DNA of 7,645 nucleotides, from positions 7,621 to 15,265 of the forward strand of contig DKDF01000097.1 in assembly GCA_002451755.1 (NCBI GenBank), read 5' to 3'. Below the pieces are notes generated by a model. The model worked only from the letters and a program-made list of their open reading frames with translations, searched no databases and was not told where the DNA came from. The translations under genes were made by a program, and so were the position numbers. Shown here one piece after another: positions 1 to 5,377 of this stretch. The DNA comes from Ruminococcaceae bacterium UBA6855 (GTDB taxonomy: Bacteria > Bacillota > Clostridia > Oscillospirales > Acutalibacteraceae). The stretch's first letter is position 1. The number at the start of each line of letters is the position of its first letter.

Positions 1-454
1 GCGGCTTGTCGTCGCCCTCGGGCACGGAGAGAATCATCGCATTTTTAACGGCTCCCGTGTCGAATTCTGCGGGGCAGACGAGGTTGCCGACATTTTCGAG
101 TATTGCGAGTTCAACATCGCCGGTCTCGAGTCCGTCAAGACCCTGTCTTGTCATCTCGGCGTCGAGGTGACACATTCCGCCGGTGTGCAGCTGAATTGCC
201 TTGACTCCCGTCTCGGCGATTTTCTTCGCGTCAACATCGCTGTCGATATCCGCTTCCATAACGCCTATCTTGACCTTGTCTTTCAGCGCGGCGATAGTTG
301 CCTTGAGGGTAGTTGTCTTGCCGGCTCCGGGCGAGGACATGAGGTTGAGCAGAAATACGCCCTTCTCTTTGAGCTCACGGCGCAGCTTGTCTGCCTGCTC
401 GTCGTTATTTTTAAACACGCTCTGTTTGATTTCGAGAATTCTTACTTCGTCCAT
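1..454 (-). CDS. hypB: HypB-type nickel-binding GTPase, 3' end cut by window edge
   Basis: The first 151 residues of a HypB/UreG-class SIMIBI GTPase, which delivers nickel in the cytoplasm with HypA, classically to [NiFe]-hydrogenase precursors. Translated from ATG at 454, it begins MDEVRILEIKQSVFK. Residues 41-49 (SPGAGKTTT) form the P-loop, D69 and D71 sit in a MEADIDSD segment typical of the family, and Cys95-His96 (GGMCHLDAEM) plus Cys127 (ENVGNLVCPAEFD) match the metal-binding residues at the G-domain dimer interface. There is no His-rich N-terminus and no CxxCGC motif, so this is the plain short form. The start is supported by AGGTG seven bases upstream and a good promoter. It is separated from the hydrogenase operon by a hairpin and is probably transcribed independently. 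The rest of the gene, and any hypA partner, lie beyond base 1. The family call is firm. The client enzyme is unknown, since both hydrogenases here are of the nickel-free [FeFe] type. Confidence 0.95.
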   Translation of the reverse strand, partial: MDEVRILEIKQSVFKNNDEQADKLRRELKEKGVFLLNLMSSPGAGKTTTLKATIAALKDKVKIGVMEADIDSDVDAKKIAETGVKAIQLHTGGMCHLDAEMTRQGLDGLETGDVELAILENVGNLVCPAEFDTGAVKNAMILSVPEGDDKP

Positions 455-461
455 GTTTTTT

Positions 462-466
462 CACCT
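462..466 (-). promoter_or_regulatory. Ribosome binding site of hypB
   Basis: On the minus strand, AGGTG lies seven bases before the ATG at 454 within an A-rich leader (CAGGTGAAAAAAC). It fixes the hypB start, which otherwise lies in a region without coding on this strand. Confidence 0.7.
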
Positions 467-487
467 GTTTTCAGATTGTTTTATTAT

Positions 488-516
488 ATTTTATCCCGTT
501 ACGGCGGCGGTGTCAA
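488..516 (-). promoter_or_regulatory. Sigma-70-type promoter for hypB
   Basis: Reading the minus strand, a perfect -35 hexamer TTGACA (516-511) is followed after exactly 17 bases by TAAAAT (493-488), one mismatch from TATAAT. The transcription start should fall near 481, giving a leader of about 27 bases before the ATG. A perfect TATAAT also exists at 488-483, but it would need a 22-base spacer, so TAAAAT is the likelier -10. The promoter sits between the terminator of the upstream operon and hypB, so hypB is probably a separate transcript. Confidence 0.75.
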
Positions 517-530
517 CAAATCCGCGCCGT
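501..530. repeat. Imperfect inverted repeat bracketing the hypB -35 box
   Basis: ACGGCG (501-506) pairs with CGCCGT (525-530), and CGG (508-510) pairs with CCG (522-524), leaving G507 as a single bulge and an 11-base loop at 511-521. The loop contains the whole -35 hexamer TTGACA on the minus strand. It may be an operator, a second weak hairpin after the operon terminator, or chance in GC-rich DNA. Nothing in the sequence decides between these. Confidence 0.35.
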
Positions 531-554
531 ATTTTACATCTCATTCATATAAGA

Positions 555-578
555 CGCCCCGCTCTGACGAACGGGGCG
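555..578 (-). terminator. Hairpin terminator of the adhE-hydrogenase operon
   Basis: A 7-base-pair all-GC stem, CGCCCCG (555-561) with CGGGGCG (572-578), encloses a 10-base loop. On the minus strand it starts six bases after the hydrogenase stop codon and is followed by TCTTATAT, a weak T-rich tail rather than a clean T-run. Position and stem strength support an intrinsic terminator; the tail makes efficiency uncertain. The other flank reads GTGTTGTTATTTG on the plus strand, also U-rich, but no plus-strand gene ends here. Confidence 0.7.
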
Positions 579-584
579 GTGTTG

Positions 585-2003
585 TTATTTGTTGAGTATC
601 GATATGGCGTCGGTTATGGTCTTTTCGTGAGCCTGCATACCGTACTTGTCGACCTCTTTCTTGTTCTTCTCGCCGTGGGTCAGGCAGCCTGCGCCGCCGA
701 TGCATCCACCGATGCACGCCATACCCTCGATGAAGTTCGCGTCGAGCATACCCTTGCTCTTCCTGAGCAGAGCCGCGCGGCAGGCTTCGATTCCGTCGCA
801 GGAGCAGGCATTGAGGTCGAAGTCCTCAATGCCGTGTTCCTTGAGTCCCTGAGCCACCGCATCGGCAAGACCGCCGCAGCGGGCGAATATTCTGCCGAAA
901 TACGATGCGTTGTCGAGAACATCTTCGGAGAGGGTCATTATATCAATATCTCTGCTGTCGAACAGAGCCTGAAGCTCTTCAAAAGTCATCGCCGCGTCAA
1001 CATAGGGCTTGACCTCGTCCTTCTGAACCTCCGCTTTCTTTGCTGTGCAGGGACCGATAAATACGACCTTGCAGGGCGCCTCATGCTCCTTGATATATTT
1101 GGAGATAGTCGCCATGGGGGAGAGGTTATGAGAGATAAACGGCTTGAGATCCGGGAAGGATTTTTCGATGTAGTTGACGAATGCTGGGCAGCATGAGCTT
1201 GTCAGGAAGCCTTTCTCCGCCAGCTCCTCGGACTCTGCATATGCGACCATGTCTGCACCGAGAGCGGCTTCGATAACCGTATGGAAGCCGAGCTCCTTGA
1301 GTCCCTTTATTACCTGACCGAGCTTCGCATATGTAAACTGACTCGAAATAGAAGGAGCAACAACCGCGAATACTTTGTATTTTGTGTTGTTCTCGCTCTT
1401 TTTGATGATATCAATAACATCGAGCATATATGATTTGTCCGTTATCGCGCCGAACGGGCACTGATAGACGCACGCGCCGCAGGATATGCACTTGTCGTAG
1501 TTTATTGCCGCCGCCTTGTTCTCGTTCATGCTGATAGCCTTTATCTTGCACGCCATCTCGCAGGGACGCTTGCGGTTTATAATCGCGGTGTAGGGGCAGA
1601 CTCTGGAGCACGCGCCGCACTCCTTGCACTTCGTTTTGTCGATATGTGCAACATGCTCGCGGTCAAAGGAGAGAGCGCCGAAGCGGCAGACATCTTCACA
1701 GCGGTGGGCGAGGCATCCGCGGCAGGCGTTGGTGACCTCGTATCCGCCCATGGGACACTCGTCGCAGGCGATGTCGATAACCTCTATAATGTTCGGGTTG
1801 CTGCCGATAGCTATCTTGACTCGCTCGCTGAGTATTGCTCTTTCTTTGTAGACACAGCAGCGCATGGTCGGCGTGTTGCCGGGAACGATGGTTTTCGGTA
1901 TCTCGAAAAGATTTTCAAGCAGCGTGTCGTTCCATGCAAGCCGCGCAACCTCGCGCAGAACTTTATATTTAAGATACTGTACCTTAGTGTCGAATTTTCT
2001 CAT
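585..2003 (-). CDS. hydA2: Catalytic-type [FeFe]-hydrogenase, group B-like, with N-terminal iron-sulfur domains (HydA2-like)
   Basis: A 472-residue cytoplasmic [FeFe]-hydrogenase, expected to reduce protons with electrons from reduced ferredoxin. A Cys-rich N-terminal half has C80/C83, then C94-x2-C97-x4-C102-x3-C106, C126-x2-C129-x2-C132-x3-C136, C148/C152 and C172-x2-C175-x2-C178-x3-C182, enough for three or more [4Fe-4S] clusters. The H-cluster domain carries L1 TSSCCPAF (268-275; C272 ligand, C271 the proton-relay Cys), L2 GPCTAKK (C319, Lys322) and L3 MACIGGC (C430, C434). Against Clostridium pasteurianum CpI, the proton path is intact: E257, E260, S291 and C271 match E279, E282, S319 and C299, and Met428 matches M497. 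TSCCPAF and the extra cysteines suggest group B rather than group A. No membrane segment is seen. The strong site AAGGGGG overlaps the stop of the phosphatase gene, which supports the start and cotranscription. It is the last gene of the operon. The symbol follows the similar R. albus locus from memory. Confidence 0.93.
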   Translation of the reverse strand: MRKFDTKVQYLKYKVLREVARLAWNDTLLENLFEIPKTIVPGNTPTMRCCVYKERAILSERVKIAIGSNPNIIEVIDIACDECPMGGYEVTNACRGCLAHRCEDVCRFGALSFDREHVAHIDKTKCKECGACSRVCPYTAIINRKRPCEMACKIKAISMNENKAAAINYDKCISCGACVYQCPFGAITDKSYMLDVIDIIKKSENNTKYKVFAVVAPSISSQFTYAKLGQVIKGLKELGFHTVIEAALGADMVAYAESEELAEKGFLTSSCCPAFVNYIEKSFPDLKPFISHNLSPMATISKYIKEHEAPCKVVFIGPCTAKKAEVQKDEVKPYVDAAMTFEELQALFDSRDIDIMTLSEDVLDNASYFGRIFARCGGLADAVAQGLKEHGIEDFDLNACSCDGIEACRAALLRKSKGMLDANFIEGMACIGGCIGGAGCLTHGEKNKKEVDKYGMQAHEKTITDAISILNK

Positions 2004-2009
2004 TGATAT

Positions 2010-2016
2010 CCCCCTT
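2010..2016 (-). promoter_or_regulatory. Ribosome binding site of hydA2 overlapping the upstream stop
   Basis: The minus strand reads TAAGGGGGATATCAATG. The TAA stop of the phosphatase gene (2017-2015) shares two bases with the AAGGGGG Shine-Dalgarno, and six bases separate the site from the hydrogenase ATG. The arrangement suggests translational coupling of the two genes. Confidence 0.8.
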
Positions 2017-3187
2017 AGAAATAGCTGACCTTGACTCTCTTGCCCATCTCTTTGAGGCAGGCGCAGAGATCCTTGACAAGGTTCATTTTTATATTGAAAT
2101 TGATAGGCAGATCGGGATTCTGATGGGCCGGGTTAACGGCTCTGCCGACATAGAAGTTGATGTCGGTAGCCTCCTCGAACAGCATGCGGCATATGAGCGA
2201 AGCGCCGTCGCGCTTGAAGCCCCATTCCTCATACAGCTCATTCTTGCCTAACGCATCTTTGGCATACTCAATGACCTTGTTTATCGTTATGACTCCCTCG
2301 GTCACCAGATCAACGCCCTCGATCTCCGCGATCGGCGGAACGTCGCTCTGTTCAAAATTGAGGCTCGCCTTGAGCGGCTTGCCCAGATATTTGGCGGCGA
2401 TGGACGAAGTAGTGCCGCCGCAGATGATGTGCTTGCCCTCTTTCGAGAAGAAGAGCGACATCATTCGGTCGCAGTCGTCGGGATTGCGCGGCGGACCGAA
2501 GAGAAGATTCATCGGTTCGCGCTTGCGTATCTTGACAACGCACGCAGTCGCATCGTCTCCGGGATGACCGCCGTAGAGCTTGTCGCACTCGTCAACGAGC
2601 ATCGTCGAAAGCGTTTTTGCCGTGTATCCGACAGGCACAAGTCCGGACATAAAATCCGCGATATCGTCGCGCTTCCAGCCGAAGTTGAAAGCCGTTCCGA
2701 TTCCCGCGTGCGGGCATCCGTCGCTCATCGCGACGAAAACATCGCCCTCCTGAAGCTTTATCTGCGACTTGAAAATGTTCTTTCCGCCGATGTTCAGCTC
2801 CGTCTCCGTATATTTGAACGGCTCGCAGTCGCGAATCATTATAACATGCGGGTTGTCGTATTGAATTATCTCGGCGGTCTCGTTGTTTATAAGATGTATG
2901 ATGGTGAAGGTCGAATATGCGACTCCGCGCACCGAGCATATCGGCAGGGTGGCGGCTATGGTCGCCACGCATTCTTCGAGCGGCAGACCTTCAGCCATCA
3001 TCGTTGATATTATTTTTGAGGTGAGGGTGGAGAGAATGCTGGCCTTGACGCCGCTCCCGAGCCCGTCCGCGAGCACGATGACAGTTGAATTTTCGTCCTG
3101 TTCAATTATGTCAACGTGATCGCCGCAGAGCTGTTCGCCCTCGTGGTTTATACTCTTCCAGCCTATCTCGGCGCAGAGGTTATTCAT
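2015..3187 (-). CDS. SpoIIE/PP2C-type serine/threonine phosphatase with uncharacterised C-terminal domain
   Basis: A 390-residue soluble protein. Residues 1 to about 222 form a SpoIIE-like PPM phosphatase, which removes phosphate from Ser/Thr of partner proteins using two metal ions. Expected metal ligands are visible: D23 (LCGDHVD), D41 (ADGLGSG), D156 (MSDG) and D211-D212 (GDDATACVV). There is no N-terminal membrane region, unlike true sporulation SpoIIE. Residues about 225-390 match no domain I can name; they contain CGGTTSSIAAKYLG (256-269), an acidic VDLVTEGVI stretch (292-300) and a closing basic segment. The start overlaps the end of hydS by eight bases (ATGAATAA) and has AAGGAG ten bases upstream, inside hydS, so the two are probably translationally coupled and may act together. 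Its substrate is not evident: no STAS-type anti-sigma antagonist and no RsbW-like kinase lies in the window. The phosphatase call is firm; the role in hydrogen signalling is inferred from context. Confidence 0.88.
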   Translation of the reverse strand: MNNLCAEIGWKSINHEGEQLCGDHVDIIEQDENSTVIVLADGLGSGVKASILSTLTSKIISTMMAEGLPLEECVATIAATLPICSVRGVAYSTFTIIHLINNETAEIIQYDNPHVIMIRDCEPFKYTETELNIGGKNIFKSQIKLQEGDVFVAMSDGCPHAGIGTAFNFGWKRDDIADFMSGLVPVGYTAKTLSTMLVDECDKLYGGHPGDDATACVVKIRKREPMNLLFGPPRNPDDCDRMMSLFFSKEGKHIICGGTTSSIAAKYLGKPLKASLNFEQSDVPPIAEIEGVDLVTEGVITINKVIEYAKDALGKNELYEEWGFKRDGASLICRMLFEEATDINFYVGRAVNPAHQNPDLPINFNIKMNLVKDLCACLKEMGKRVKVSYF

Positions 3188-4853
3188 TGCTGATCGACTC
3201 CTTGAGCTTGGATAGCGCTATCTTTGTTTCTGCCGCCGTCTCGCCGAGCAGTGATGCGATCTCCTGAACGATGCGCATCTGCTTGTCAACGACCTTGTCG
3301 GCTATCTCAACCGTCTGGCGGCTGATGTTTTCTTTCTGTTCGCGCACAGTTTCCTCCTGCGTAACATCGCGCATTATGCAGATGAGCAGGCGGTATTCCT
3401 TATCGTATATTATAGTCTCCTCAACATACTTGTCGTATTCGGCGAGATACATGCGCTTGTCGTGCATATTTCTGCCTGTCTGGAGAACGTTAAGAAAATC
3501 TTTGGGGTCGAGCACGCGCACAACGCCGTCTCCGAGAATGTCGGAGGGGGAGCGAAGATTCATTATCTTGAGCGCGGCTTTGTTTATCTGCTGAACCTCG
3601 AGCTTTTCGTTGAGCAGGATAAGTCCGTTGGGCGTATTGCGGACGATGTTGTCCGAGAAGCTCTCCGCCTTGTCCTTAAGATAGGGCAGGCACATTGATA
3701 TCTCTGCCTTGCCGTGATATATGGCGATAGCCTTTTCGCGGCAGGTATTGTATCCGCAGGAGCCGCAGTTGAGCTCATCCGAGGGCTTGGTCTTGCCCAT
3801 GCGGTGAAGAATCTCGGTTATCTCTGCCTCCGACGGGGGCTGAAGTCTGCGCTCGATGACGGTGAAGTTCTTCTGAAGCTCGTAGCTGTCCGGCTGTTCA
3901 ACTTCAAAATCCTTGTCGCCGGCGAACTGTGCCACAGCCATGTAATCTTTGACCGGTGCGCGGTGGAATTTTTCCATTACCGGACCGCCGATGCAGCTGC
4001 CGGAGCAGGCGGACATCTCGATGAAGCAGTTATGTATCTTGCCGTTTTCAATGTCCCTGAGCGCCGCCATGCAGTTTTCAACGCCGTCGATCGCCATATA
4101 GGTGTATTTCTGGTTGTCCTGTGCCATGGTCTTGAGTATGCCGCCGGTCGTAGGGAAGAAGCGCGCGCGGCTGTGTTCATCCGAGTCCGTCTCGCGCGCA
4201 AGCTCAACGCCCGCCGACTTGAACCAGCTTGTCAGCTCGTCAAATGTCAAAACGGCGTCAACTATACCTTCGTAGTACTGCGCCTCGTCTTTCTTCGCAA
4301 CGCAGGGACCGATGAAAACAGTCTTTGCGTTCGGATATCTGCGCTTTATATCCTTGCAGTGAGCCTGCATGGGGGAGAGCACGTTTGCAAGAAACGGCAA
4401 CTCCGCAGGAAAATATTTTTGAATGAGCAGGTTAATAGAGTGGCAGCAGGAGGAGATGATGATATCTCTCGTGTTGCTGTCGATCATATGCTCATATTCT
4501 GTCTTGACTATTGTTGCGCCGACAGCGGTCTCCTCGGCGTCGAAAAAGCCGAGCTTCTTGAGTGCTTCGCGCATTGCGTTTATGCCCACGCCTTCATAGT
4601 TTGCTATGAAAGACGGAGCGAGGCTGACGATGACCGGGTCGCTGCTCTGGAGCAGGACTTTTACTTTTTCGGTCTCGTCGACTATCTGCTTTGCATCCTG
4701 CGGACATACGACAAAACACTGGCCGCAGAGTATACATTCGTTGCCGATAATATATGCCTGATTGCCCGAGAAGCGTATAGACTTCACCGGGCAATGGCGG
4801 ATACATTTATAGCAGTTTTTACAGTTGGATTTTTTAAGAGTCAGGCAATCCAT
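3180..4853 (-). CDS. hydS: Sensory [FeFe]-hydrogenase with FeS and PAS domains (HydS)
   Basis: A 557-residue soluble protein, likely an H2 or redox sensor. Domain order: two [4Fe-4S] ferredoxin motifs (C11/14/17/21 and C40/43/46/50); H-cluster domain about 65-300; a four-Cys FeS domain of the RnfB/CODH type (C363, C366, C371, C388, with NCGSCGYNTC); a PAS domain about 398-497; and a charged helical tail 498-557. H-cluster ligands are present: C137 (SSCCHS), C184 (GPCVAKK), C283 and C287 (MSACSGSC). Compared with CpI and its neighbour in the operon, the proton path is degraded: E279, E282, S319 and M497 are replaced by Y120, M123, A156 and S281, although the relay Cys (C136) is kept. There is no kinase or DNA-binding output domain, so signalling should pass by contact, most simply to the overlapping phosphatase gene product. 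This matches HydDB group C3 (phosphatase-linked sensory) by architecture. GAGAGGG upstream lies within the preceding ferredoxin gene. Confidence 0.92.
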   Translation of the reverse strand: MDCLTLKKSNCKNCYKCIRHCPVKSIRFSGNQAYIIGNECILCGQCFVVCPQDAKQIVDETEKVKVLLQSSDPVIVSLAPSFIANYEGVGINAMREALKKLGFFDAEETAVGATIVKTEYEHMIDSNTRDIIISSCCHSINLLIQKYFPAELPFLANVLSPMQAHCKDIKRRYPNAKTVFIGPCVAKKDEAQYYEGIVDAVLTFDELTSWFKSAGVELARETDSDEHSRARFFPTTGGILKTMAQDNQKYTYMAIDGVENCMAALRDIENGKIHNCFIEMSACSGSCIGGPVMEKFHRAPVKDYMAVAQFAGDKDFEVEQPDSYELQKNFTVIERRLQPPSEAEITEILHRMGKTKPSDELNCGSCGYNTCREKAIAIYHGKAEISMCLPYLKDKAESFSDNIVRNTPNGLILLNEKLEVQQINKAALKIMNLRSPSDILGDGVVRVLDPKDFLNVLQTGRNMHDKRMYLAEYDKYVEETIIYDKEYRLLICIMRDVTQEETVREQKENISRQTVEIADKVVDKQMRIVQEIASLLGETAAETKIALSKLKESISNE

Positions 4854-4857
4854 GCCG

Positions 4858-5118
4858 TTACACCCTCTCTTCCCTTATCCGTTTTAGTACCTTCTCCTCA
4901 AAGAAGTAGTTGAACCCCTCCGGCGTTATTCCGGTGTAGACATCGTCGTCGACCGATATAGTCACGCCCTCGCGGTTGCACCTGCCGGTGCAGAAGCTGC
5001 CGGCAAGTGTAACATCGTTTTCGAGGTCATATTTTTTCAGAGCGTCCTCAAACAGCCCGACAATTTTTTCCGAACCCTTGAGGTGGCAGGCAGAGCCTAC
5101 GCAAATCTGGATTATCAT
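4858..5118 (-). CDS. Thioredoxin-like [2Fe-2S] ferredoxin, second of a tandem pair
   Basis: An 86-residue single-domain protein of the thioredoxin-like [2Fe-2S] ferredoxin family, equivalent to the C-terminal half of NuoE/HydC-type subunits. Its likely role is cytoplasmic electron transfer. Cluster ligands are C6 and C11 (CVGSACHLKG) and C43 and C47 (SFCTGRC). I chose the ATG at 5118: it aligns exactly with the start of the preceding paralogue, has AAAGG nine bases upstream, and lies five bases after that gene's stop. A longer reading from 5226 would add 36 basic, Leu/Arg-rich residues lying out of frame inside the first ferredoxin gene, so it is rejected. The gene ends four bases before hydS. 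Without a NuoF-like flavoprotein beside it, a role as part of an NADH-linked bifurcating complex is not supported here; passing electrons to or from HydS is a contextual guess. Confidence 0.9.
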   Translation of the reverse strand: MIIQICVGSACHLKGSEKIVGLFEDALKKYDLENDVTLAGSFCTGRCNREGVTISVDDDVYTGITPEGFNYFFEEKVLKRIREERV

Positions 5119-5123
5119 ATGTT

Positions 5124-5363
5124 TCAGACCTTTGCAAGAACGTTTTCGCTGAAGAAGTCTTTGACTGTATCGGGCTTCACGGAGAAGAACTTGTCGTCCA
5201 CCGTGACGCACACGCCCTGCTGGCATTTGCCCATGCAGAAGGTTCCGGAGAGCTCAACCTTGTCGTCAAGATTGTTTTCTCTTATAAGGTACTGGAGCTG
5301 CTCAACTACTTGGCGCGAACCTTTGATGTGGCAGGAGGAACCGATGCAAACGGTTATTTTCAT
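5124..5363 (-). CDS. Thioredoxin-like [2Fe-2S] ferredoxin, first of a tandem pair
   Basis: A 79-residue protein of the same thioredoxin-like [2Fe-2S] family as the next gene. It has ligands at identical positions, C6 and C11 (CIGSSCHIKG) and C43 and C47 (TFCMGKC), and an extra Cys at 52 (QQGVC) where the paralogue has none at the equivalent place. It is a stand-alone domain, about half the length of NuoE or HydC. The minus strand reads TGAAAGAGGTGAAATGAATG across the junction, so the stop of the kinase gene abuts the AGAGGTG binding site and the start is well placed. An overlapping ATG four bases earlier leads into another frame with no family resemblance. It is probably an electron carrier for the hydrogenases of the operon; the partner is inferred only from position. 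Confidence 0.92.
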   Translation of the reverse strand: MKITVCIGSSCHIKGSRQVVEQLQYLIRENNLDDKVELSGTFCMGKCQQGVCVTVDDKFFSVKPDTVKDFFSENVLAKV

Positions 5364-5377
5364 TCATTTCACCTCTT

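Noticed and set aside
483..488. Perfect TATAAT as the hypB -10 box
   Set aside because: It would need a 22-base spacer from TTGACA. The overlapping TAAAAT gives the ideal 17 bases.
455..540. Rex repressor site upstream of hypB
   Set aside because: I looked for a TTGTGA/TTGTTA palindrome, but the TTGTT near the -35 has no properly spaced inverted partner.
201..1196. Long plus-strand open frame of 331 codons opposite hypB and hydA2
   Set aside because: It runs antisense across two unrelated real genes, the terminator and the hypB promoter, with no domain resemblance. It is a shadow frame.
3180..3187. Possible frameshift joining hydS and the phosphatase into one protein
   Set aside because: The 8-base overlap ATGAATAA has a good binding site ahead of the second start and complete domains on both sides, so it is a normal coupled gene junction.
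3714..4913. Long plus-strand open frame of 399 codons opposite hydS
   Set aside because: It lies antisense to a gene with clear [FeFe]-hydrogenase motifs, shows no recognisable family features, and is explained by the GC-biased third positions of the real gene.
5119..5226. N-terminal extension of the second ferredoxin from an ATG at 5226
   Set aside because: The 36 added residues are out-of-frame translation of the first ferredoxin gene. The ATG at 5118 aligns with the paralogue and has its own binding site.
4858..5363. Electron-bifurcating HydABC-type complex
   Set aside because: No NuoF-like HydB is present, the ferredoxins are only the C-terminal half of a HydC, and the adjacent hydrogenase is a sensory type. 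The window does not support bifurcation.
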